Below are positions 7,540 through 16,291 of a stretch of 50,343 nucleotides of DNA, piece by piece. Every line of letters starts with the position of its first letter. Position 1 is the stretch's first letter. Origin of the DNA: Burkholderiales bacterium (lineage in GTDB: Bacteria > Pseudomonadota > Gammaproteobacteria > Burkholderiales > Burkholderiaceae_C). The position numbers and the translations under genes are program-made. Location: NCBI GenBank assembly GCA_016191995.1, contig JACPVA010000026.1, positions 1 through 50,343 on the forward strand, in the 5' to 3' direction. A model generated the notes under the pieces. That model saw nothing but the letters and a program-made list of their open reading frames with translations, was not told the origin of the DNA and searched no databases.

Positions 7540-8234
7540 ACGCGCAGCGGCGCAAGGCGGTGCTGGCGCTGCTGGGCATGGGCGCGGCCGCGGCGCTGGC
7601 CAAGGCGGGCGTGCCGACGAAGAAGATCGCCGACCAGTGGGAGACCGACCTCGAGAAGATGTTCCCGGCCCAGTTCGGCGACTGGCAGGTGGACACCTCG
7701 CTGCCCGTCGTCCTGCCAGCCCCCGACGTGCAAGCCAAGCTGGACGCCATCTACAACCAGGTGCTGGCGCGCACCTACGTCAACCGCCGCACGGGCGAGC
7801 GGGTGATGCTGTCGGTGGCGTACGGGGGGGACCAGAGCGACGGGATGTCGGTGCATTTGCCGGAGGTCTGTTATCCGGCGCAGGGGTTTCAGGTCCTTTC
7901 TCGGTCTATGGGCGCACTCTTGCTGCGCGAGCCCGGTGGAGCATCCCTCCCTGTCGTCAGGCTCTCGACCAAACTCGGGCAACGTGCTGAGCCGGTGACC
8001 TACTGGATCACGGTTGGAGATCTGGTGGTTCCTACGAGAACTCAGCAGAAGCTTGCGCAACTCAGGTACGGATTGCGGGGCGAAGTTCCTGATGGAATGC
8101 TGATACGCGTTTCATCTATCGATCGCTCTGCAGGGAATGCATTCGCGATTCACGATAGTTACGTACGAGATTTGCGGTCATCAGTAAGTGAAATGAACCG
8201 CACGCGCCTGTTTGGTACCGCAGGCCAACAGTAA
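7536..8234 (+). CDS. epsI: Exosortase-associated protein EpsI
   Basis: 232 residues with an N-terminal basic-hydrophobic export segment (MNAQRRKAVLALLGMG). The EpsI hallmark is GMSVHLPEVCYPAQGFQV near residue 107, carrying the conserved His, Cys and Tyr. In XrtB systems EpsI is a separate gene directly after the exosortase, as here. From about 7850 the codons become much richer in A/T (third positions often T or A), so the 3' half appears to come from a different source than the 5' half. Confidence 0.92.
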   Translation: MNAQRRKAVLALLGMGAAAALAKAGVPTKKIADQWETDLEKMFPAQFGDWQVDTSLPVVLPAPDVQAKLDAIYNQVLARTYVNRRTGERVMLSVAYGGDQSDGMSVHLPEVCYPAQGFQVLSRSMGALLLREPGGASLPVVRLSTKLGQRAEPVTYWITVGDLVVPTRTQQKLAQLRYGLRGEVPDGMLIRVSSIDRSAGNAFAIHDSYVRDLRSSVSEMNRTRLFGTAGQQ

Positions 8235-8310
8235 GCCGCGGCGACGACTATGCACCCCAGGTAGTAGCCCAAGCGTTGTAGCTCGAACTTCGCGAAGGGG
8301 ACGCATCCTC

Positions 8311-9843
8311 ATGCTCGGCACGACAATCCTTTTTACCCTGGTCCTTCTGTTCACGGTTGTCGCGATCGGTGGGTTGATCAGTACCAGTAATTTGGCGATT
8401 CGTCTTCGCGACCGTGTGGCCTCAGGTCTGATCTTTAGTGCCGTCATCGCAGGTCTCTTGAGCAGTTTCTTTTCCAACCGAGTGTTGACCTTGGGTGATG
8501 ATCTCGTCGATCCCGGTGGCGGCGGGGAAGCCGGTGGAACGCTTCTTTCTAAGTTGATCCTGGCAATTGTTTTGGCGGCATCGTGCTCGGCGCTGGTGGG
8601 TTGGGTGACCTGGTGGAAGCCTCGTCCTCTGACGGGGCCAGCGACGGCCGCGGGTTCGATCGCAGTGCAACCTGATTGGCAGCTAATCACTGCATTTGCC
8701 CTTTTCTTTGTGTGCTATGGCCTGGTGCCGCTAGCATTTGCGCCGGATTTTCACTTCAAGGTGTCGCTCGTTTATCCGATCTTCTTCTTTCTGGCGGTGC
8801 TGCTCTACCTTCCATATTCCAGGGTCAGTCCAGTTCGCATCGTTACAGATGCACTGTTGCTAATCTGTGTCTCAAGTTTGCTGGCTGCAGTCTTGCGCCC
8901 CGACGTTTCCGTTCTTAGCGGGTATCGTGGTTTGATCCCTGGATTTGATTTTCGCCTGTACGGACTGACCTCTCATCCAAACAGTCTTGGCTACGCTGCG
9001 TCTTGTCTTCTTGTCTTGGCGATGGCCGACTCTTCGAGGTCGAATCCGGTGCGGGTGGGAACGCTGTTTGTTGCGGCAATGACGCTCTTGTTCAGCCAGT
9101 CCAAGACCAGCATTGTGGCTTGTATGGCGGGAACGGCCGTGATTCTGATATGGTGGCTTTGGAGTGGGAGGATCGGTGCGACGCGCTTTCAGCGTGGATT
9201 CGACAGAATCCTGATCGGGCGTGCGTTGCTTGCGTTCTTGGTCGCTTCATTGGTTGCCATCGCGTGGTTCGTACTTACTGATGCTCAGCTCAGATACTCT
9301 GTTCTCTCGTCGCTTGACCAGCGCGAGGTCGGTAGATTGGGAACGTTCACTGGACGCACTGCCATTTGGCAGTTTGCGATCGATTCCGCAAAGGCGTATC
9401 CCTGGTTCGGCTACGGGCTTGGACTTTGGACGGATGAGAGCCGGATCCGAATCGGGCTACTGGGCGCGTCCAGCGCCCACAATTTGGTCCTTGAGGTGCT
9501 GGTACGCTCGGGTATTCTGGGGCTGGTCGCTCTAGTCATTTTGCTCGGCGTCATGATTAGGGGTTTGGTGCTCTCGATCAAGGAGACATCCGCCGCTTCG
9601 TTGGCACTGCTCGTGATTTTCCTCGTACGGGGCTTCTTTGAAGTTCCGGTCCAAGTCCATGGGATCATCGGCAGCGGAGTCTTTGCGTTTCTGACGCTCT
9701 TGGTGTGTTCGGATCGCAGCGTCAGGGCTGTGCCGAAGGATTTTGGGAGACCACTGTCCGTGGGGCCTGCGCGTGCTCTGGATGGGTCATTCCCCCGCGA
9801 GCCAAGAAGTGCGGGCGGAGTGGTGTCCAGCCGCCTGGTGTAG
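8311..9843 (+). CDS. O-antigen ligase/polymerase-type membrane protein (Wzy-like)
   Basis: About 510 residues with 10 or more hydrophobic segments. The Wzy_C/O-antigen ligase region is recognisable by GLTSHPNSLGYAASCLL, FSQSKTSIVA and later GRTAIWQFAIDSAKAYPWFGYG with SSAHNLVLEVLVRSGILGL. These hold the Arg and His residues typical of the large periplasmic loop. ATG 8311 is chosen because the upstream TTG-started extension is hydrophilic and overlaps epsI. Base composition is lower in GC than the flanks. Likely polymerises the exported repeat units. Confidence 0.85.
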   Translation: MLGTTILFTLVLLFTVVAIGGLISTSNLAIRLRDRVASGLIFSAVIAGLLSSFFSNRVLTLGDDLVDPGGGGEAGGTLLSKLILAIVLAASCSALVGWVTWWKPRPLTGPATAAGSIAVQPDWQLITAFALFFVCYGLVPLAFAPDFHFKVSLVYPIFFFLAVLLYLPYSRVSPVRIVTDALLLICVSSLLAAVLRPDVSVLSGYRGLIPGFDFRLYGLTSHPNSLGYAASCLLVLAMADSSRSNPVRVGTLFVAAMTLLFSQSKTSIVACMAGTAVILIWWLWSGRIGATRFQRGFDRILIGRALLAFLVASLVAIAWFVLTDAQLRYSVLSSLDQREVGRLGTFTGRTAIWQFAIDSAKAYPWFGYGLGLWTDESRIRIGLLGASSAHNLVLEVLVRSGILGLVALVILLGVMIRGLVLSIKETSAASLALLVIFLVRGFFEVPVQVHGIIGSGVFAFLTLLVCSDRSVRAVPKDFGRPLSVGPARALDGSFPREPRSAGGVVSSRLV

Positions 9844-9913
9844 GCCTCCCATTTGTCCTCGCTCGCGCGGCTGCATTCTGCGGCTTCGCTACGCTCGGCT
9901 GACCTGGGATAGC

Positions 9914-10864
9914 GTGGAACTCAGAACGGTTGTCTACGTCTGCTCCGGCTCGCGCTGCGGTTCGACCGTGATGGACATGTTTCTCGGCTCGCACCGCGAT
10001 GTCGCGTCTCTGGGGGAGCTGAATATGTTGGGCAAGGTGCTCAGCGTGGGGCGCCCCTGCACCTGTGGTACTCCGCTGCGCGATTGTCCCGCCTGGCGCA
10101 GCGTCTTCGACCGTGTGCGATCCAGCACCGGGGTCGATCTGTATGCCGAGCCCTACGGTCTGCCCATCTGGAAGGCCAGGGCCCGCTACAACATCGACCG
10201 CGCCCATCAGACACTGGCTTTCGAACAGCAGGTCAAGCTGCTGCACGCAGTGCTGCACCTGCGCCAGCGCATTGCGCGAGCAAGCGGTCTGCGGTTCCCC
10301 GCGCCTCGCAACGTGCGTTCCGCGGTGGCCAACAAGATGGTCCTGTACGAGGCCATTTCTTCGGCCTGGGGTCGGCGCGTCGTGGTGGACTCCTCGAAGA
10401 ACGCGCTCGAGGCCATCGAGTTGGCGCTCGCGTACCCGCACCGCGTTCGTGTTTTGCTGCTCAAACGCGATGGTCGCGGGGTCTTCTTTTCCCATCGAAC
10501 TACCGGCATGGACTCGCCGACCAGCCTGCGAAGCTGGACCACCTACTACCGGCGCAATGCGCCCCTGCTGGAGCAGGCCGTCCCCCCCCAGCAGTTGATG
10601 ACGTTGCGCTACGAGGATTTTGCCGGCGACCCGATCGCCACTGGTGAGCGCCTGTGCGCCTGGCTCGGGTTGAAAGCCGACCCGAAGATGGCCGAGCTGT
10701 CCACGGGCCACTGGCACATGGTGGACGGCAACGAGACGCGCTTCGCCGCGGGGAAGGGCATTCGTCTGGATGAACGTTGGCGCCAGGGTCTGGTGGGAGC
10801 CGATGCCGCCTATTTCGCAGCCCATGGCGCGAAGTTGAACAGGGCCTTGGGCTACCGTGACTAA
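9914..10864 (+). CDS. Sulfotransferase family protein (first of two)
   Basis: 316 residues from GTG 9914. TVVYVCSGSRCGSTVMDMFLG is a 5'-PAPS phosphate loop, followed by GELNMLGKV and a Cys-rich CTCGTPLRDCPAW. The 3'-phosphate motif is VVVDSSKNALEA...RVRVLLLKRDGRGVFFS, and LRYEDFAGDP is seen near the C-terminus. The order is that of PAPS-dependent carbohydrate sulfotransferases. The upstream frame to 9743 is discarded as a shadow of the previous gene's end. It overlaps the following GT2 by 8 bp. In context it likely sulfates the EPS. Confidence 0.85.
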   Translation: MELRTVVYVCSGSRCGSTVMDMFLGSHRDVASLGELNMLGKVLSVGRPCTCGTPLRDCPAWRSVFDRVRSSTGVDLYAEPYGLPIWKARARYNIDRAHQTLAFEQQVKLLHAVLHLRQRIARASGLRFPAPRNVRSAVANKMVLYEAISSAWGRRVVVDSSKNALEAIELALAYPHRVRVLLLKRDGRGVFFSHRTTGMDSPTSLRSWTTYYRRNAPLLEQAVPPQQLMTLRYEDFAGDPIATGERLCAWLGLKADPKMAELSTGHWHMVDGNETRFAAGKGIRLDERWRQGLVGADAAYFAAHGAKLNRALGYRD

Positions 10865-11888
10865 TCCCACCTGCGCCGAGACCGAACCCGTCATGGCTCG
10901 AGAACTCATCAGCATCGTCGTGAAGACGTTCAATGAAGAGCGCAACATCAGTCGTGCGATCCGCAGCATTCACGCTGCCGCAGCCGGACACACGGTCGAA
11001 GTCATCGTCGCGGATTCGCTGTCGACCGACGCGACTGTCCGCATCGCGACCGAACTGGGCGCGAAGGTGGTGCAACTGAAGCATCCCGCAGACCGCAGCT
11101 GCGGGGTCGGGGCGCAGCTCGGTTTCCTGGAGGCGGCGGGGGACTACGTGTTCATCCTCGACGGCGACATGGAGCTGGAGGCCGGTTTCCTGGACGCGGC
11201 GGTGGAGGCCTTTCGCCACGACCCCCGACTCGGGGGCGTGGCCGGGCAGGTAACCGAGATGTCTCAGGAAAACCGCGTCTTCGTGAACCGCATGAAGCAC
11301 AACTCCGCCCTCACCGCCGTGGGGCCCGTGGACCGTCTGGACGGGGGCGGCATCTATCGGGCGCAGGCCCTGCGCGATGTGCGCTACCTCACCCACCGCG
11401 GGCTCCACTCGTGCGAGGAGCTCGAGCTCGGATGTCGCCTGCAGGCCCGGGGATGGTCCCTGGTGCGCCTGGCATGTCCTGGCGTCCGGCACTGGGGCCA
11501 CACTTTGCCGCGCTACCCCTTGCTCTTCAGGCGCATGAGGTCGCAGTATGTCCTCGGCCCGGGGGAGTTCATCCGCGCATCCCTGGGCAAGCCCTGGTTC
11601 GGCCGAGCGGTACGCGCCTATCGCGCGTACCTGGCGATGATCGTCCTCTGGCTCTGCATCGCCGGCGGCCTGCTTCTGCTGCCACTGTCACCCTGGCCCC
11701 TGGCGATTGGACTGCTGGCGCTGCTGGCCCTCTTCGGGCGAACGGCGATCAAGCGCCGCCATGTTGGCGATGCCGCCTACGCCCTCGTCGCCTGGAACGT
11801 GTTCGCGTGGGGTTTGTTGCGTGGCTTTCTGCGTACGCCAAAGGACCCCGCCAGCCACATTGATCGCGTCGTATTGGCAGGACGTTGA
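10857..11888 (+). CDS. Glycosyltransferase family 2
   Basis: 343 residues from GTG 10857 (ATG 10893 is an alternative). SIVVKTFNEERNISRAIRSI is the GT2 start and VIVADSLSTDATV the nucleotide-binding strand. FILDGDMELEAGFL carries the DxD motif, and CEELELGCRLQARGW the ED-type base region. Two C-terminal membrane helices (LWLCIAGGLLLLPLSPWPLA) anchor it to the inner membrane. Likely adds a sugar to the lipid-linked EPS repeat unit. Confidence 0.9.
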   Translation: MTNPTCAETEPVMARELISIVVKTFNEERNISRAIRSIHAAAAGHTVEVIVADSLSTDATVRIATELGAKVVQLKHPADRSCGVGAQLGFLEAAGDYVFILDGDMELEAGFLDAAVEAFRHDPRLGGVAGQVTEMSQENRVFVNRMKHNSALTAVGPVDRLDGGGIYRAQALRDVRYLTHRGLHSCEELELGCRLQARGWSLVRLACPGVRHWGHTLPRYPLLFRRMRSQYVLGPGEFIRASLGKPWFGRAVRAYRAYLAMIVLWLCIAGGLLLLPLSPWPLAIGLLALLALFGRTAIKRRHVGDAAYALVAWNVFAWGLLRGFLRTPKDPASHIDRVVLAGR

Positions 11889-12108
11889 ACGGTGGGGCCG
11901 CGGTACAACTGGTCAACGCGGCTATCCGTCAGGCATCTACCTGTCCTGCCCTATCTGCCGATGCTACTTGTCCGCATGGGCATCGGCACCGGTGAACAGC
12001 GCCGGGCGAACACAGCCAGGTTGAATGATGTTCCCCCGAACGCCCCGCTGATCGATGTGTTTGTGCGGCTTGTGGTGGGCAGTTCGCGGCTGTAGGCGCG
12101 CTCCGAAC

Positions 12109-13623
12109 TTGACAGATCTTCGACACTTCTCAGCGACACGGTTCAGGGTCGCGCTGCTGCACTATGCGGTCGGTCGCGCTGCGCAGGCCGTCATGACCTT
12201 GCTGCAGATGCTGGTGGTGGTGCGCCTTCTGGACGGCGAAAGCTTCGGCCTTTACATGATCGTCTGGGGGTTGGTGGAGCTTGCTGCGCCGCTGACCTCT
12301 GCCGGAATCCTGCCGGCGGCTCAGCGCTTTCTGCCCGAGCTGGCAGAGGTCGGTACGGAAGTCGCGCTACGTGCGCTGGTGCGCACGTTATTCTGGTGGC
12401 GCCTTCTGTTGGTTCTTGTCGGCAGTGTGCTCATCGCGCTCGGCTGGCTGTTGATGCATGAAAGGGCCGAAGCGGGAGCGGCTTGGTGGCACATCCCGCT
12501 TGCTGTGTTTGCGCTGATCGCAAGCAACCTGCTGGCCCGTTTCGTCGCTGAACTGCTAGAGGCGCTGCTTGACCAGAAGCATGCTCAATTGCAGCGTGCG
12601 CTTCTCGCGGCGGGCCGATTGTTGATTCTGTCCATGCTGTGGCTGACCGGCCAGCTTAGCCTTGCTGCATTGATCCTGGGCGAGGCAGTGGTGGCCGCGT
12701 GCGCCTGGATGCTGGGTGAGTTCTGGCTCCGGGCGCGCATAGGCCACATTAAGCCAACGGGCAGCAGGCACCTCGGGTCGGAGGAGCTGTGGCGCTTCAT
12801 CCGCGACATGGCTGGCGCGCAGGTATTGAGCGCGACCGCCAACGTCGGGCTGTTGCGCTTGATGGTGGCGCAGGTGGTTGGCGTGGCCGCCACCGGCCAG
12901 TTCGCATTCGTACAGCAGTTGGTGTTGATCGGCCAGCGTTACCTACCGTCGATCCTGCTGGCTAACCTGGTGCGGCCCATGCTTGTGTCTCGCCAAGCTG
13001 GCGGTTCACATTCCGAAGTGGCGGTGTCGCTGGGGCTGTTGTGGAAGTCGAATGTGATGCTGTCCTGGCCGCTAGTGCCGGCGGCCGTTCTTGCTGGCGA
13101 TCTGGCCATTGCCTACTTGAGCGGGGGCAAGTTCTTGTCGGCTGGGTGGCTCTTCTCCGTGCTTCTGCTCGGGCTGGTGTCCACTGGCCAGACCCAGATT
13201 CTGGGAATAGCATTGCAAGTGCACCAACAGACAGCGCTGGCACGCAACCTGAGCTGGCTGGCGCTGTCCGCCATGCCGCTTACCTGGCTGGGCAGTCAAG
13301 TAGGATTGCTCGGTGCTGCGGCGGGCGCGTCCGGCAGTCTGCTGCTGCGGGCGTTGGTAAGTCTGTACGCCGTGCAGCGCGGCCCGGCAAGGATGGCGGC
13401 CGACCACACCGGTGTGCTGCGCTTCCTGGCCGCATTGGCCGCCGCCACGGTCTGCGGCGCAGGGACCAACTGGTTTCTTGGGCCGGTCATGGCCGCCTTG
13501 GCCTTCGTCAGCGTCTTGGTCGTCGGAACCTGGCTGGTTCGACCGCTGTCTGGCAGCGAAAGCCAGCTCTTGGTACGACTATTCGGCCACAGGCTTCGGT
13601 GGATGGCTGGCTGGAGCCGCTGA
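12109..13623 (+). CDS. Oligosaccharide flippase (Wzx/MATE-like)
   Basis: 504 residues from TTG 12109. A longer frame from 12055 adds an implausible Cys/Trp-rich leader. There are about 12 hydrophobic helices. The start RAAQAVMTLLQMLVVVRLLD followed by GLYMIVWGLVELAAPLTSAG is typical of polysaccharide flippases of the MVF superfamily. The last 45 bp overlap the end of the convergent sulfotransferase gene. The 220 bp before it (11889-12108) hold no recognisable gene, so it may have its own promoter. Confidence 0.85.
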   Translation: MTDLRHFSATRFRVALLHYAVGRAAQAVMTLLQMLVVVRLLDGESFGLYMIVWGLVELAAPLTSAGILPAAQRFLPELAEVGTEVALRALVRTLFWWRLLLVLVGSVLIALGWLLMHERAEAGAAWWHIPLAVFALIASNLLARFVAELLEALLDQKHAQLQRALLAAGRLLILSMLWLTGQLSLAALILGEAVVAACAWMLGEFWLRARIGHIKPTGSRHLGSEELWRFIRDMAGAQVLSATANVGLLRLMVAQVVGVAATGQFAFVQQLVLIGQRYLPSILLANLVRPMLVSRQAGGSHSEVAVSLGLLWKSNVMLSWPLVPAAVLAGDLAIAYLSGGKFLSAGWLFSVLLLGLVSTGQTQILGIALQVHQQTALARNLSWLALSAMPLTWLGSQVGLLGAAAGASGSLLLRALVSLYAVQRGPARMAADHTGVLRFLAALAAATVCGAGTNWFLGPVMAALAFVSVLVVGTWLVRPLSGSESQLLVRLFGHRLRWMAGWSR

Positions 13624-14496
13624 TGCGCGAGCAACGGCGGCCATGTACTGCCGCGTCGGTTGGTAGTATTGGTCCAGCCGTTCCTGCACTGCCGTGGGCA
13701 ACGCGTCTTCTTGCAGTGATTTGGCGTTGAAGCGCTTGTAGGTGGACAGAAGGCGGCGCTTCAACTCCGGGTAACGGCGCCACAGGCCTTCGAGGCTGTC
13801 GTTCACCTTGACGGCAACACGCTGGATGCGGCGATTGCGAACGGCGAAGGACACGTTTTCGCGCGCGAAGCCTGTGTTCTGGAAGTGCGCTGGATCGAGC
13901 CCGGCGAAACGGGCAACGGCACGCGTGGTCCACGCCGGATCGGACTGCAATTGGGCATGGGGCACCAAGAGCCGCTGCGCCGCAGCGAAGTGCGTGTCGA
14001 AAGCCGACAGCAGCCGTTCGTATCGGCCACGGGCAGCGGCAAGTTGGTGCCACGGCTTCAGGCGGTCAATGTCGGGATTGAAGACGCCGCTTTCCGCATC
14101 CAGGCAGGCCGAGACGAAGCGCCCGAAATCCATGTCCGCCGGCACATGCAGGCGGCTTTGGTAGAAGCGGTACGCCGAGCGCAGGCGGTCCACCGGATCA
14201 CGCAGAATGAAAACCAGGTGCGCCTGCGGCACTACGGCCGCCAGGCGCGGGGCCACGTCGGCTGCCTCGGCCAGGTAGGCCGGAGACGATTCCACACACA
14301 GCGCGCCTTCGCGTTCCGGCATGACGAAACAGGCGCGGTAGCCGGCCAGCGTGGCGTGCGGGCTGCGGAAGTAGTCGGTTTCCTTGCGGATGGAGGGGCG
14401 CACGTTGGGGTGCGTGGCCAGGTAGCCGTACAGCGACGTGGTGCCCGCCTTTTCGGCGCCGCAGATGATGAGGAAGCGATCGGACGCTGACGACAT
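13579..14496 (-). CDS. Sulfotransferase domain protein (second of two)
   Basis: 305 residues. The N-terminal P-loop-like FLIICGAEKAGTTSLYGYL is the 5'-PAPS motif of heparan-type sulfotransferases. RKETDYFRSPH and HLVFILRDPVDRLRSAYRFY (3'-phosphate binding, Arg and Ser visible) follow. It is the only gene on the minus strand within the left EPS block, convergent with the flippase. It is unrelated in close sequence to the first sulfotransferase, so two different sulfation steps are plausible. Confidence 0.88.
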   Translation of the reverse strand: MSSASDRFLIICGAEKAGTTSLYGYLATHPNVRPSIRKETDYFRSPHATLAGYRACFVMPEREGALCVESSPAYLAEAADVAPRLAAVVPQAHLVFILRDPVDRLRSAYRFYQSRLHVPADMDFGRFVSACLDAESGVFNPDIDRLKPWHQLAAARGRYERLLSAFDTHFAAAQRLLVPHAQLQSDPAWTTRAVARFAGLDPAHFQNTGFARENVSFAVRNRRIQRVAVKVNDSLEGLWRRYPELKRRLLSTYKRFNAKSLQEDALPTAVQERLDQYYQPTRQYMAAVARASAAPASHPPKPVAE

Positions 14497-14581
14497 TCGC
14501 TCACGCCCGGGTCAGGGTTACCCCGGTTGGCGTGTTTATGATGGCCCATTCTGGCATGCAGCCAGGGCTGGATGGCGAACG

Positions 14582-15025
14582 ATGGCGAAGGTGATGGCAG
14601 TGGCGTCCGGAGGCGGGCATTGGGTGCAGTTGCAGCGCCTGCGGCCGGCGTTCGAAGGTGCCCAGGTCGAGTGGGTGAGCACGTGGCCCGAATACGCCTC
14701 CACGGTGTCCGGGCGCTTTCATGTGGTGCGCGACGCCAACCTCTGGGACAAGTGGGGGCTGCTACTGCTGTTCCTGCAGATGGCATGGCTTGTGCTACGG
14801 GTGCGCCCTGCACTGGTCGTGACCACCGGCGCGGCGCCGGGTTTTGCCGCCATCTTCTTCGGCCGCCTGCTGGGCGCCAGGACGGTTTGGATCGACAGCA
14901 TCGCCAATGGCGAGGCGCTGTCGGGCTCCGGTGCTCGGGCGGGTCGCTGGGCCAACATGTGGTTGACTCAGTGGGAACACCTGGCTAAGCCTGAGGGCCC
15001 GCACTACTGGGGTGCGGTGATTTAG
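14582..15025 (+). CDS. Alg14/PssD-like glycosyltransferase accessory subunit
   Basis: 147 residues from ATG 14582. KVMAVASGGGHWVQLQRLRPAF is the GGGHxxxL motif of Alg14/PssD. A membrane segment (LLLLFLQMAWLVLRV) and VTTGAAPGFAAIFFGRLLGARTVWIDSIAN follow. Alg14-type subunits anchor the catalytic Alg13-type subunit, encoded here at 15797 with a methyltransferase gene between. Together they would form one GT enzyme at the inner membrane. Confidence 0.88.
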   Translation: MAKVMAVASGGGHWVQLQRLRPAFEGAQVEWVSTWPEYASTVSGRFHVVRDANLWDKWGLLLLFLQMAWLVLRVRPALVVTTGAAPGFAAIFFGRLLGARTVWIDSIANGEALSGSGARAGRWANMWLTQWEHLAKPEGPHYWGAVI

Positions 15026-15077
15026 ACCGTGCGCCTTTGCCCGTGCGCCAGTTCGCTATGCAAGCGAGGACTCGCCT

Positions 15078-15800
15078 ATGTCTGAACCAAAGCCGTCCAA
15101 TCACCGTCGGATGGGACAATTCGAAGATCCAAAGTCCCTGCGCCATGGCTGGCGGCTTCGCAGGATCAGGCCACTGATCGCAATGATTGAGTCTGTGCAT
15201 GCGAGCAAGGGTGCGGTTGCTGTGATTGACGTGGGCGGCACCCCACGCTACTGGAGCATCGTTTCGCGAGACCTCCTGCAACGCTGCAACGTGTCCGTCA
15301 CGATCGTCAACTTGCCCGGCGCGCAGTTGCCAGCGGACCACGGCCCGTTCAGGTATCTCGCTGCCGATGGGTGCAACATGGCGGCGTTCACTGACCAATC
15401 GTTCGATATCGCGCACTCCAACTCCGTCATTGAGCACGTTGGCGATTGGCCCCGCATGAAGGCCTTTGCCAGTGAGATTCGCCGGTTGGCCCCGAGCTAC
15501 TTCGTCCAGACGCCGAACTACTGGTTTCCGGTGGAGCCCCATGGCATGGTCGCGTTCTTCCATTGGCTGCCCCGGCCCCTGCGCGTGTGGTGGCTGCTGC
15601 GCTTCGGCGCAGGCAACTGGGCGCGCTCGCCCTCGGTCGATCGCGCCATGGAAGTCGTTGAGAGCGCTCGATTGCTTAACAGGCGCATGTTCGAGGCGCT
15701 CTTTCCTGACGGCAAGATGATGGTGGAGCGGGTTCTTCTGTTGCCCAAGTCGTTCATTGCTGTGCGGCAATCGAGTGATGCCAACGAGGCAAGCAATTGA
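15078..15800 (+). CDS. Class I SAM-dependent methyltransferase
   Basis: 240 residues. VAVIDVGGTPRYW is motif I with a DVGG variant, and FDIAHSNSVIEHVGDW is motif IV with the following helix typical of methyltransferase type 11/23. PNYWFPVEPHGMVAFFHWLP is seen after it, as in polysaccharide-locus methyltransferases. It splits the Alg14/Alg13 pair and its stop overlaps the next TTG start, so it is in the same operon. Likely O-methylates an EPS sugar. Confidence 0.82.
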   Translation: MSEPKPSNHRRMGQFEDPKSLRHGWRLRRIRPLIAMIESVHASKGAVAVIDVGGTPRYWSIVSRDLLQRCNVSVTIVNLPGAQLPADHGPFRYLAADGCNMAAFTDQSFDIAHSNSVIEHVGDWPRMKAFASEIRRLAPSYFVQTPNYWFPVEPHGMVAFFHWLPRPLRVWWLLRFGAGNWARSPSVDRAMEVVESARLLNRRMFEALFPDGKMMVERVLLLPKSFIAVRQSSDANEASN

Positions 15801-16291
15801 TCTTCGTTACGGTCGGGACGCAGCTGGCGTTTGACCGCATGGTGTCTGCGGTGGACCGCTGGGCCGCCGCGCAGCCAGGCGTGAACGTGTTTGCCCAGGT
15901 TGGCCCGGCGCGCGAACGGCCACAGCACATTCCGCATGCCGACTTCCTGACACCGGCGCGGGCGAACAGTCTGATGCGGCAGGCCGCGCTCATCGTGGCC
16001 CACGCCGGCATGGGCACCGTGCTCACCGCGCTGGAACTGCGCAAGCCCATCGTCATCATGCCCCGGCTGGCGTCGCTGGGCGAACACCGCAACGAACACC
16101 AGATGGCCACGGCGCGCTGGCTGCAGGGGCGGCCGGGCGTGCACGTGGCCTGGAACGAAGCTGGTCTGCTGGACCTGCTGGACCGGCGCGACACGCTGCC
16201 CGGGGGCGAGGTGTTCTCATCGGTGGCCAGCGGCCCGCTGGTGGACAAGCTGCGGGCGGTGGTGCAGGACACGCTCAAGGGCCGGCGGTGA
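15797..16291 (+). CDS. Alg13/PssE-like glycosyltransferase catalytic subunit (GT28 C-terminal)
   Basis: 164 residues from TTG 15797 (TTGA overlap with the methyltransferase stop). IFVTVGTQLAFDRMV is the family start. LIVAHAGMGTVLTALELRKPIVIMPRL is the UDP-sugar binding loop of Alg13/MurG C-terminal domains, followed by GEHRNEHQMATARWL. It partners the product of 14582-15025. Confidence 0.9.
   Translation: MIFVTVGTQLAFDRMVSAVDRWAAAQPGVNVFAQVGPARERPQHIPHADFLTPARANSLMRQAALIVAHAGMGTVLTALELRKPIVIMPRLASLGEHRNEHQMATARWLQGRPGVHVAWNEAGLLDLLDRRDTLPGGEVFSSVASGPLVDKLRAVVQDTLKGRR

Noticed and set aside
14438-14581. Longer start for the Alg14-like gene
   Set aside because: The extra 48 residues lie antisense to the sulfotransferase start and the family begins at MAKVMAVASGGGHW.
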